A stretch of DNA of 47,205 nucleotides from Didymodactylos carnosus. Taxonomy: Eukaryota; Rotifera; Eurotatoria; Philodinida; Philodinidae. Made by a program: the position numbers and the translations under genes. The stretch spans positions 1 to 47,205 of the forward strand of contig CAJNOQ010000550.1 of the NCBI GenBank assembly GCA_905250885.1. Reading direction: 5' to 3'. Positions within the stretch are counted from its first letter, which is position 1, and the number at the start of each line of letters is the position of its first letter. The notes below the pieces were generated by a model that was not told the origin of the DNA, did no database searches, and saw only the letters and a program-made list of their open reading frames with translations. Shown here piece after piece: positions 11,901 to 22,639 of this stretch.

Positions 11901-14390
11901 GCACACGTTATTTTGCACTAAAAATAACCGTTATACTTTCATACAGAAGAGAACTTTAGTCATATTATTTTCATAATAGATTGTAATCTTTTTAGTTTAG
12001 AGTGCACTTCACTTTATAAAAATGTTCAAGTAAATTTACATTTATTTTTTTAAATATTATCTTTTTTTTCTAAAACGTAGAGAATTATCTATCAATGATT
12101 TAATTAAAAGAGAATGATATACTAAGACATAAAGGTTAAAGATTTGATAATAGATTAATATTATGTTAAATGTTCTTATATGAATGCTTTTATCTACTTT
12201 ATATAGTGATAGTTTGTTTATTACTATTATTCATTTATATTTTTTTTGCTCACCTATTCACATTGTGCATATATAGCTTAAATATACTTTTTATTTCATT
12301 TATTCTTTATTTCAACATCTAAATATGTGTTTATTCTTTTTTTTTATTTTTAGTATCTACAATATCATATGCACACCCATTATTACAAAGTCATTCAAAT
12401 TGGACATTGGATAATGATGAATATCGAAGTCAAACAACACCTGGATCATCCGTACAAAATCTTTTAGATCGTATGAATTACTTTCTATTGTGTTAAGTTT
12501 TTTATTTTCAATTAATTTCATTTTTTTTAGCATCAAATGGTACGTACTGGTCATGTTCTCTACCGAGAGATGCATGGGTTATATTTGATTTCAAACATGA
12601 ACACAGTATAAGTGGAATTCATCTAATAGGATGGTAAGTAAAATAAAATTAGATTCTATAAAATTCAACATCGTTCAATAATTTGTTTATATATAACTTT
12701 TAAAAAGAACAAAATAATTTGAAATTTTTCCATATCATTGATTTATATAGTTTGTCTAATTTAGTGATAATGTATCAACTCCAAAAAAAGGCAAAATCGA
12801 TGTATCAAATTCACACAAGTAAGATTTTTCTGGAAAATAAATTTGAGTTTGATTTTACTTCGAACAATCAAAAGATTCTGCCACTTTGAAGTATTTATTC
12901 TTGAAAAAGACATTCTAATGATCTTTCTATAGCAGAGCAACAAATTATATAAAACTCCATCATGACAATACAAGATCACATGTGATATTTCAACTAACTA
13001 GCTTACAGGAGAAAAAACGAAAATAATGATACATCCACTTTACTCATCTAATTTTACTCATTCAAATTTTTGATTGTTAAATTAAAGAAAGACTAGATGA
13101 TACACATATTCAAATGAAAAAATCATTAGTAAGAACAAGAATCAAGAAAGTCAGATCGATCATGTTAATGAATACAGAAAAACGTTTGAAAAGTGGATTC
13201 AAAAAAGACGCAACTATGTATCGAACATCACGATGACTATTTCGAATATTTACTATAGAAAAATCATTAGAACGTCTTTTTCACAAATAAATATTTCAGA
13301 GTAACAGAACTTTTCAACTGTTCTAAATCTGTGCACTCTATTTTCTCTGTAGTGGTCCATGGCTAAAAGTAGAAGAATTTCACTGTCCATTGAGAAGTAA
13401 GTTTGCTGAATTTTTTTTAGTTAAAAATTAATGAAAGTATTTTTGTTCATTTTAATAAAAGACAGGAATATTTATGACATATTTTTTCAATCAGTGAAAA
13501 CACGTTTTATACGAATATATATTACGGAAAATTATGGTGCGAATGACATAAGAATACAAGGAATTGGCTTTTATGGTATCGATACACAATTAGTTGACTT
13601 ATTGAATAAATACAAATTGGAGAATATTATTAATATTTTACTAGCAAATGTAAGAAAATTTTATTTTCAAATTTTTTTCTCAGTTCCTTCAACATAATCT
13701 CGTTATTCTAGGGTATTAATGATCTAGAAACATTACATGAAAAACGCGATGAAGTTATGAATTCAACGGTACTCTTTTTATACTGTCAAATTTCGAAAGA
13801 TAAAAAACCAAAATATTTATGTTTTTTTTAGCATTTTATCGATATTAATCAACATTTTCAATTTAAAAAATTAATTGAATCTATAAAAAGTATTGTTAAA
13901 TATAGACTATTATATATGCGATGGAGATTCTGTCTGTTTTTGTTTAGCACCAGTATTAATGTATCTTGAATGGCTTAATTTTCCACAGTCGAGGGCTATT
14001 GCCGGTGAAAAGTTACAAACATTTAGCGTAGTTGCCAATGAAAATATAACAGACCGTGTCAGACTTGAAGAAAAAAGTAAACAACAATAGTTTTCATTTT
14101 ACAAGCGAACAAATATAGAAAATTTTGTTGATTTTTCCTAGTCGAACATCAGCCACACCCTATTACAAGATTAGAGAAATATCTAGAGCCAATACAAGGA
14201 CAATCATTAGCCGAGTTTACTAATTATTTAATTCAACAGCGTACGCATTTTTCTTTTTTTTTATTAGAAAAAGAGACTTAAAAATTTTAAAAATTATTTC
14301 ACTTTTGATTTTTAGCTGGTCGATATGAAATTCGTGTTGTTAGTCATGAAAGACCAGAAATTCATACTAGATGGCACGAAGTTGTTGTTG
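8904..14390 (+). CDS. Ankyrin repeat - F5/8C (discoidin) - SAM-like protein, 18 common coding exons
   Basis: Exons: 8904-8975, 9040-9193, 9268-9334, 9452-9623, 9688-9763, 9829-9997, 10073-10221, 10320-10361, 11520-11579, 12354-12470, 12531-12633, 13353-13396, 13495-13649, 13712-13768, 13832-13889, 13948-14076, 14142-14240, 14316-14390. All are GT-AG and phase-consistent, giving 599 codons plus one base. Residues about 45-290 are ankyrin repeats (TPLMVAAGKG, DTALSIAVHRQKYKIVELLL, TPLHIAVNSQNATTAQLLV). About 321-432 resembles an F5/8 type C domain: TYWSCSLPRDAWVIFDF, then RFIRIYITENYGANDIRIQG. About 435-498 is a SAM-like helical segment (LVDLLNKYKLENIINILLAN). Residues 499-599, ending RYEIRVVSHERPEIHTRWHE, I do not recognise. 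There is no signal peptide, so an intracellular scaffold is likely. The C-terminus comes from one of three alternative terminal exons. Reading past the eighth exon gives a stop at 10391-10393, a possible ankyrin-only form. Confidence 0.8.
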
Positions 14391-14577
14391 GTAAGTAATA
14401 AAAACTATTAATCAACATTAATCATTATGATAACTTTTATCAAAAACATTTAGATAAATAAAGTACAGCTTACATATTGCACCATTGATTAAATTATAAT
14501 TAACATATTTTAAAAATATAATTGAATCGTTTGTCTAATTTTTTAATTTAACAATGTTCTTATTTCCTTTCCATTAG

Positions 14578-14591
14578 GCAAAGTTAACTGA
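14578..14591 (+). CDS. Alternative terminal exon 1: four-codon tail
   Basis: The acceptor TTTCCTTTCCATTAG precedes GCAAAGTTAACTGA. Joined to the phase-1 donor at 14390 this encodes G-K-V-N and a stop, giving a 603-residue protein with no disordered tail. It is the closest of three acceptors that share the same phase. A candidate AATAAA lies near 14865. The exon is tiny, but its 187-nt intron and good splice signals support it. Confidence 0.6.
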
Positions 14592-15904
14592 CAAACAAAA
14601 TTTTTAATATAGTTTAGTTTTGTTCGTTTTTTTCCCCGATATCATGGTACCTTAAGAACAGTTCAAGTAGATCAGTCTATGTACGTCATATAATAACGGG
14701 TACTTCAATCGTTGATATGACAACAAAAATAATTTTATTTTCTAATGAGAAAATAATTAATAACATTTGACTTTATTCTACGAATTGAGCAAATTGAACA
14801 TCTTATAAAGATTTATCAGTAATAAATATGAAAAGTTGAAGGTTGTAAAAGTATTTTGTCAAAGAATAAAAAAATAATTTTAGTTTATTATAAAAATTGG
14901 TAGTTATAAATTCTATAAAAGTTTAAATTCACGAAAATCGTGTTTTGTTTTGTTTTGTTTAAATATAGCAAGAGAGAAAAATCTGCACAAAAATCATTCA
15001 TTTTTATTTTGGATATTCTAGATTTTATCTATTCGATTCTGCACAAACGTTTTTTTAAGAGAATTGCTTTTAGCAAAGATCTTAAACACAAAAACCAGTA
15101 CAACCTTCTTATTTAAAATTCTCATATTTTTTATTTATTGTTTCTGTTCAAAAATATTTTTGAGTGAGTAAATTTCAATCCCATAACATTTAAGCATCAT
15201 TCAATAGCTTAAGAATAATTATTTTTATTAATATATTGAAAAAACGTTAATTTTAAGTGAAATCTAATTGTCTAATTCAACATTTAAAATAAGAATTTAA
15301 TGAAATGAATTATTTTTATGTAAGAAGGTGATGTCATAAGTGAGGAATGGTTGTGATGTTGTTTATATTTACATTTCTATTTTGTATAATAGGTTATGTA
15401 TACACATATAACATTTTATTTTTCTTTCTTATTTAAAATTTATTATATAATGACGATTTAATTTAAACTTGTCATCACACTTGAAATACCTGTTGAACAG
15501 GATGTATACTTTGCTTAAAGTAGTTTAGAAAACTACTGAAATTTGCACTTAAACTTAATCACTTTGTTATTTCTATTAATTATGACTGCTCTTTATTGAA
15601 TGAAAACAAATCAATGTTCAACACTCTCTTAGTCATTGTCAAAAGTCACTTGTCTTTTTAGTTGAATAGACAGTTATTGAGAAATTATTATCTGCCGATA
15701 ATAATTCATTTTTCATTAGCTTTTTTTTAGCGAAATCAGTCTCACTAAAATAGATTAAAATAAAAATATATTTAAACCTATTTGGTTAAGCTCATGAAAT
15801 TATTTAAGGGATTTCTTTTTAATCGTCTCTTTTTTTTTCTTATGAGACAACTCTGGTTCGCTAAGCCTAAACTATAATACTTCTTTTAAAAATTGCTGTT
15901 CACC
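14592..15904. other. Non-coding, AT-rich (intron or 3' UTR)
   Basis: This lies between the first and second alternative terminal exons. It may be 3' UTR of the short form in its first part. No protein-like ORF and no structured repeat seen. Confidence 0.5.
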
Positions 15905-16406
15905 AGGGGACCTCGCGAACTGTCACATCGCTTTTTCAGCCAAGTCTAGTGGGTTATAGGTTATGAACTATGCTGAATCCGAATATGGTGGCTGCTCAGG
16001 GGCCTTCAAAGAGCGGTTTTTCGGAAAACCAGTTTTTTCAGAAACTCTAAAAAGTAACCTTTCTTAATGAAGCATGATTGTAATCCGCAACTGATTAAAA
16101 ATGAGACATCTCCCAGCTCTACACGACCGTTCTTTGCAAATATAGAATTTATCAGAAACGATCTAAATGTTCATTGTCAGTTCAAACGCACAGAAGTAAG
16201 AAGCTTAATTAAATTAATTTAGACTTTTTCTTGTAAATTCTATAACTTTGCAAAGAAAGGTCGTGTAGACCTGCGAGATGTTCCATTTTAATCAGTTGTG
16301 GGCTACTATCATGCTATCGCTATGATATTCGGATTCAGCATAGTTTATAACCTATAACCCACTAGACTTGGCTGAAAAAACGATGCGACAGTTCGCGGGG
16401 TCCTCT
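15905..16406. repeat. About 500-bp foldback element with long inverted arms
   Basis: The left end AGGGGACCTCGCGAACTGTC and the right end (inward) AGAGGACCCCGCGAACTGTC begin inverted arms of about 80 bp. These include AGCCAAGTCTAGTGGG and TATGCTGAATCCGAATAT on both sides. A second matched block (about 16088-16153 against the complementary part near 16245-16307) continues the fold after an extra segment of about 100 bp in the left arm. There is no coding potential. The best 8-bp flanking match I find (TTCACCAG/CTCGTCAG) is only 5 of 8, so the duplication is unproven. Confidence 0.75.
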
Positions 16407-16407
16407 C

Positions 16408-16740
16408 GTCAGTTGAGGAAGGATGGCAAATTCGACATACTGAATGTTCACATCGAATTCGCTTTTCTGAATAAAAAAATCTTTTTTTGTTTCTTAAAAA
16501 CAACAACATCTTGGTAGATCCGTACCTGTCTTGCAGAAATGTGCGATTTTCTAGTGAAGAAATTCTCTAGGTTTTGAATTTCTCTGTATATATCTTGTAC
16601 AGTTTCAGTTGTTGTGGTAGATGTATAGTTGTTTCACTCGGAGTATTTGTTTGATCAGAAAAGGTTTGGATAAAGTTTCTACGCCAACTTTTTTGACGGT
16701 TATTATAAAGCAATTTCTGACGACGGTATTTAGACGGCAT
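16408..16740 (-). pseudogene. Decayed minus-strand gene fragment cut by the foldback
   Basis: From an ATG at 16740, about 40 codons read well (MPSKYRRQKLLYNNRQKSW...). The frame then shifts near 16630 to one giving ETVQDIYREIQNLENFFTRK and ISARQ, up to a donor CAG/GTACGG at 16526/16525. A 59-nt intron (16467-16525) with acceptor TTTTTTATTCAG leads in phase to KSEFDVNIQYVEFAILPQLT, which runs into the edge of the foldback at 16406. The short intron matched in phase and the amphipathic composition suggest once-real coding sequence. The frameshift and the element argue it is dead. I do not recognise the family. Confidence 0.35.
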
Positions 16741-18269
16741 AAAAAACTACATAATATTTGATGCACGGTTAAAAACTCGAGTAAATAAATATAAGTAGTT
16801 ATTATTAATCAAAACATCTCCTAAACACGCCTTTATCATAACCGAATAAACAGTTTATGATTTACATTAGATGTAGAGAAAAAATCCATTACATCTGCAC
16901 ATAGAATGCTTTACATACATGAACACATAGTATAGAGAACAGTTATTGATTATCGTTTGTGCACCTATAACAAGGATGATAAATGTGCCCCGCAGAAAGA
17001 GCACATCCACATAATATAATAAGCATAAAATCCGAAGGAACCATATTGGGCAGATGAAGCGTTGATAGAGAAGCGCCCATCACCAAGTTTGGATCGTGTA
17101 CGTTTTTAAATTGTCAATTTTACCAAAAGCTTGCCCTCGGCTCGAGCTATAGCTGTGAGATACGGTAACAATAAAGTGTTTTAACGACTTTGAGTTTTAT
17201 TCTGAGTACAAAGAAGCAGTGCATAGTCACTTTCAATAACCCATCCATGATGTTTGAAGATCACTGAATCAAATCCCTATTTTTGTATTGAACCAATGCT
17301 GTAGAGTCACTATATGCTCTCCACCGTACTTAAAAACGAAACAATGTTTATTTTTATTTTTTCCTTGAGTTATAACTATTTACTTGAATAAAACGTATAC
17401 AATAGAAAATGATTTTATAGAAGGAATTTGTAATATGCTACTTTCGTCTATTTGACATCTTAAATCTCATAAAAACTAAAATTATAAGTGCATATAATAA
17501 ATTTTATTATTTTTTATTTTTCTTTAATTTTTTTCTGTCATAATATTGACAGATGCTCGTAGACTAGTGGTATCCTTTACGGTCTTCGCTCAACTATCTC
17601 TTTCATTTTTCGAAGCAGACACATTTTGATCTATGAGTGCATATTTTACTAAACAATGTCAAATTATTTCTTTTTATTTTTTTTATTTGATAATATAGAC
17701 GGAAATGTCATACAATAAGATATTCAGTTTTTTCTCCCTTTAATCGAAGTCAATAAAAATAGTAGTAAAAAAACAAAAAAAAACCGCAACCATTTTATCT
17801 ACGACAGTTTTACCACAATAAAACATATTCGAGGTAAATAAATCTTCTAGTCAGATCTTGATAATAGGACAAGTGTATAGAAACAAAAGAAAAATTCTAA
17901 AATTACAACGAAATTTTCTCTATTCTGCATACGAGCATTCTGTCACGTCGTTTTTGCCAAACTACAAAAGAAAGAGTACAGTTTTCTTCGTTAACAAAAT
18001 TAAAAGCCTTAAAGACATATGTTCAACGTTCATATATCCAAAATGTGTCTGCTTTTCTTTCTCTGTTAATTGCATATTTGATATTGATTACAACTGCTAA
18101 AGAATGTGACATTCGAATGAGGCTTCGGAAAAGTTAATCAAGCCATATCGACATTGGTGGCTTATTCATTGAGAAAATGCCAATAGCATGAGAATGATAT
18201 GTTATTGGAGCATTTTAAACAGATGATTGAAACTGAACTAAAAAAATTTTTTTTCTTCTTTTACTTAAG
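16741..18269. other. Intronic non-coding region
   Basis: This is the remainder of the long intron before the second terminal exon. The 80-codon ORF at 17858-18100 has no recognisable features. The region ends in a strong pyrimidine tract and TTACTTAAG acceptor at 18269. Confidence 0.5.
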
Positions 18270-20839
18270 GTTTTAAATCGTCAGATATAAGAAAACCGGT
18301 CTACGAGCATCTTTATCTTAACAATAATCCATCTGATCGGATACCACCATCTTCGTTCAAAATAGGTCAGCGTTCATTAGATAAGCAACGAGACGATGAC
18401 AATCGAGGTTTATTCACGGAAGTTTATGATTCAACATTAGATGAAGAGTTACCATCTGTAAGATCAACATCTCATTCAACAGAGAAGAACATTTATCATT
18501 TCTCAAAAAACAAACCGACGGTAGCAACAGACCACCTATTTGCTTTTGAATATAAGGAAGAGGAAAATGAGTCAAAAAACAATGACGGCCAAAATCAAAT
18601 AAAAGTGGTTCAACCGTATTATATAGGACGAAATTCGGCAAGTAACCATGAATATATTCAACATCCTTCGGATGTTAGTGAACAACAGAAGAAACAGAAG
18701 CCTAATCATAATTATGATAGTTATAACGGCGGATCGACAAAACGCCGTGATACAAATGGTATTAACGGTAATGGTAAACAGCCGTATTCTAGTTCATCGT
18801 CTTCGACCATAAGTCATAACCAGAATCATAATCAACAACCCCCATATACAGAGGAGAAAGCAAAAGAAAACACTAGGCCTTCTCGACCAACTATTCGAGA
18901 AGATTGGGAACAGTTACCAGAATTTGTTGAATATTGTTTGACACCAACAAAATATTATTGTCGTTATTTGACACCAACAAAAGATCGTAGAAAAAAAATG
19001 GTCAATGAATTAAAAAAAGCCAAAAACCAAAATGAATCTTCGAGTCAAGACGATGGTGTGGATAGTTGGAATAACAACAGTGAACTTAGTAATAATACTG
19101 ACGATAATAAAAATAAAGTATTAACAAATATGAATATATCTCATACAAAACATCAGAATGAATTAAAATCACCACCAGTTACAGTAAATGGTTCATTACA
19201 AGAATACAAACAGTATCGTATTAAAAGTGGCGATTTGTCATTTACTCAAAAACCAATCATATCAGACGAAGACAAAGAAAAAAATTTATACAATTATATT
19301 CCAGCTAATACAGAGATGCAGTTGACATTCAAAGCTATTGTTCAAGGTCCAGGTAAATCTTTGGTACACGAACGTGCGTTAAACGGAATTACTCAGTATA
19401 AACACGATCAAAATTCATTACAAAAATTTACTAGTGACAATAATTGGAGATTAAAAACAAACGATAAGACACATGCCGATCATTCTCCAAGAATACGTCC
19501 AATAGATGAATCAATAATAGTTAATAATAATAATCAACAACAGCAACAACGAAAGGAAGAGCCTATCATAAACATACAAGAAACGAAAAATAATGATTAC
19601 ATGCCTAATGTTCATAGAAAGTCGACAAATTCAACTCTAATTGGATTTAAAAAGCCTGCTGATGATATGCCTCATCGTACACAGTTAAACAATGAACGAA
19701 TAGACCAACAGAAAACAAAAAATAATGAGTCTCCTCATTCCTCTACAAATCGTAAATTTTCTTTTCCATTATCCTCGCCTTTTACGCCGCAGAATGCAGT
19801 CACTTCTCCAAACGCTTATGAAACGATTGAACCTGTTGATGAAACGAACGATCAGAAAAAATCATCCTTCATAAATAAAACTGATGATCACTTTCGATTT
19901 CGTCCAGATAGTTCCCAACCGGCACCAGCATTTGTTGACAGCGAATATAATTTTAATCGGTCTCAACTATCTGATCGTGTTAGTTTATCATCTTTAAAAC
20001 AAGCTGACAGAGAAATTGAAGAAAGTGACCAAGAAGAAGATAATACTAGTGAATGTCAATCATTTGGACATGCACCAATGAATAATAGCGTATTACCAAC
20101 GAATAGAAGCAATCAAAATGAATTGTTACAACAAAGCAATCAACGATTTGAACAAGATGATGCTGAGAACTACTACGCAGAGCCAGATTTTATACCATCG
20201 CAAACGTCAAATGCTGCAGCAAAATCCACTGAAATATTCCCAATTTTTGATAAAGCAACGACAACAATGAAAAATCAGCCACCGGTTGAAGCTGTTGGAA
20301 ATAATTCATTGTCTATTAATGACAGATCGCCATATTCGTATATGGAAGTTACGGATGACGTCAATGCTAATGATTATGCTCAGAATGAAAGACAAAAAAA
20401 TATTTATGAGCAAGAGAATCAGTCATCGGACGTATTAAATTCTAGTTACTATGAACACGGTTACCAAATACATACAAATCAAAATCCGACAGAACCAAGA
20501 ATACCAGTATCGTCACCTCCGCTTTCAACTCATATAACTTCATCGGCGAAAGATTATGAAATATCAATAAAGTCAAATACTGATTCCATGAGTACATCTG
20601 TCGATAAAGAAAGACCAGAAACTCAGTCATGGTCATATCCTCCATTTTCGCCTACTCAACAACCTCCCGCGCCCTATCAACAACAACCATCATTTGGTCA
20701 AAAAAGTTTTGCCCCCTCTCATACGGGATCATCAAATAGTAAAACTCCAAAGAAGAAAAGCTTTTTTGGTAAATTTGGCAAAGATAAGAATAATAAGAGA
20801 CAAAATAAGCAGCCAAAACCGAGAAAATTAAATAAATGA
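18270..20839 (+). CDS. Alternative terminal exon 2: 856-residue disordered tail
   Basis: The acceptor TTTTTTTTCTTCTTTTACTTAAG ends at 18269. Joining the phase-1 donor at 14390 gives G-F-K-S-S-D-I-R and an open frame to TGA at 20837-20839, for a total of 1455 residues. The tail is low in hydrophobics and rich in Asn, Gln, Ser, Lys and Pro, so probably intrinsically disordered. Visible features are a tandem LTPTK motif (around 18937-18981), a Q-run near 19542, and a basic-aromatic C-terminus (KKKSFFGKFGKDKNNKRQ), the kind of sequence that can bind acidic membranes. The true coding start is the splice acceptor, not an internal start codon: the frame is open from 18270 with no stop. Alternatively it could be an independent gene, but it lacks a good upstream ATG. 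Confidence 0.7.
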
Positions 20840-22639
20840 TTGAATGTAGACGTTAGTAATATTTAACTTTTTTCTCTCGTAAAAATTAGCAATAGTTCCC
20901 ACACCGGTTTAATATTCCGAGTTGTTAGATATAACTTTTGTTTCTTGTTATCAATTTTTTACTCTTTTCTTTATATTTCGTGTAATTTTAATAACTGGAT
21001 ATTTAAATTAAATATAAGATTGTTGAAAAATATTCTATGTATCTTAATCTATCAATAGTTTCGTATTTTGAGACTACTTTTAAAACATTTTGTTTACTTA
21101 TTCAACGTATAGAATTTGAGCATCACTAAACATAGGACTGCTAGAAAATCAGTGATATTTATTTACATTCGTATACTGAGGATACTTCCAATGTCAAGTA
21201 GTTTTATGAACTTTATTTAAATTTTCAAAAAACGTATCACGTTTATCGAGCAATATTCATAATATCCTGAAGTTTCGAACTCGTTCTGATGTTTTTTGAG
21301 TGCACAGTGAATTTTTTAATATTAAGTGAAGACAGCCTGGAAACCCCAATTTTGATAAAACTCCGTTTTCACCCGTTTTTGAATTCTTTTCCCAAAACAA
21401 ACATTATCATCAGATTCAGCGTGAACAATTACGTATGCTCCATCCGATTTCAAGACTACCTGAAGTCACTGGATATCAGTCCTAAGGCTCCAGAGAAATT
21501 GGATACCACGCCCGAACCACTAAAAATTAAGGTCTCTCTTGACCCCCATTTTGAAGAGGACACTTTAGGTTATCTGTTCATGAAGAAAAATGAAAGTATT
21601 CGTACTTGAAGTTTTTGAGCTATTAGTTGGTTTTCAAAGGATCTCCTCAAAAACTTACTTTAAAATACTATTTTCGAATTAATATCTATTATAGAAATGT
21701 CCTCCAAAATCTCTTCTTTTGAATGATGAAAGTCCAGACTCTCTATCACATTTCGTTCTCGAGATAGTCAAAAATAGTCATGTGCCTTATTTTTTTTAAC
21801 AGACAATAGTCCTTGTTTATTAAACTATTTTTACTGTTTTTTGTTCTTTTATAATCCTGATGTTCTAATACATTCTTTCCTGAGACTCTAATTGTTTATT
21901 TTGCATCTAATGATTTTATTTCTTTTGATAGTTCAAAATATTTTTTGTATTATTTTCTCTTTCATTTTTGTAATTTCAATTTTGTACCATAATAGACTGA
22001 TAAGTTATAATGAGCTGAATAAAACAATGAAATAACATTAATTTGGTACGAATAACAGGCGAATCATTCTACAAACAATAATATCCTAGAGAAAATTAAC
22101 ACGAAGGTCAATTATGTATTCAAGACACTAATGTTACAAGTACAAAACCACAAATAAAAGAATAACACGGTTGTGAAGGATCTTTGTTTGCTAATCCCCT
22201 CCCTTTTCTTTTATCTCGAAAAACACTTAAACTACCATCAATTTAACTAAATAAAACGATAAGACATTCTTTTCTTTGCATGACTGAAGTGACATATAAC
22301 ACTAAATTAGTAGTAGTACATCATTAAAATTTTTTGTTACGCTAAATAGATAGATAGGAGTAAAACAAAAAAAAGACAAAAAAGAAATAGTTTTATATTG
22401 ATATATCAAGTAAATATTTGCAGTTGGTATGCTGATTTCGATTTTAGATGTCAATTTCTTTTTATGAGTATCTCATACTTTAGAGAGTTTTTAAATAATA
22501 AATTCGAAGGTGAACGTTACATACACGATTCATTATATTTAAAATATACTAATTATATCATAAGCAAATAGTAATCTATATGCAAGTTGTACTTTATGCC
22601 ACTGTAACATATCTTTCACACATAAATTCCTTCTTACAG
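20840..22639. other. Non-coding region between terminal exons 2 and 3
   Basis: Probably 3' UTR of the form ending at 20839, then intron. A 106-codon ORF at 21289-21609 contains HFEEDTLGY, related to YFEEDALLY at 31836-32024. These look like two remnants of a dispersed repeat and are not called as genes. The region ends with the acceptor TTCCTTCTTACAG at 22639. Confidence 0.5.
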
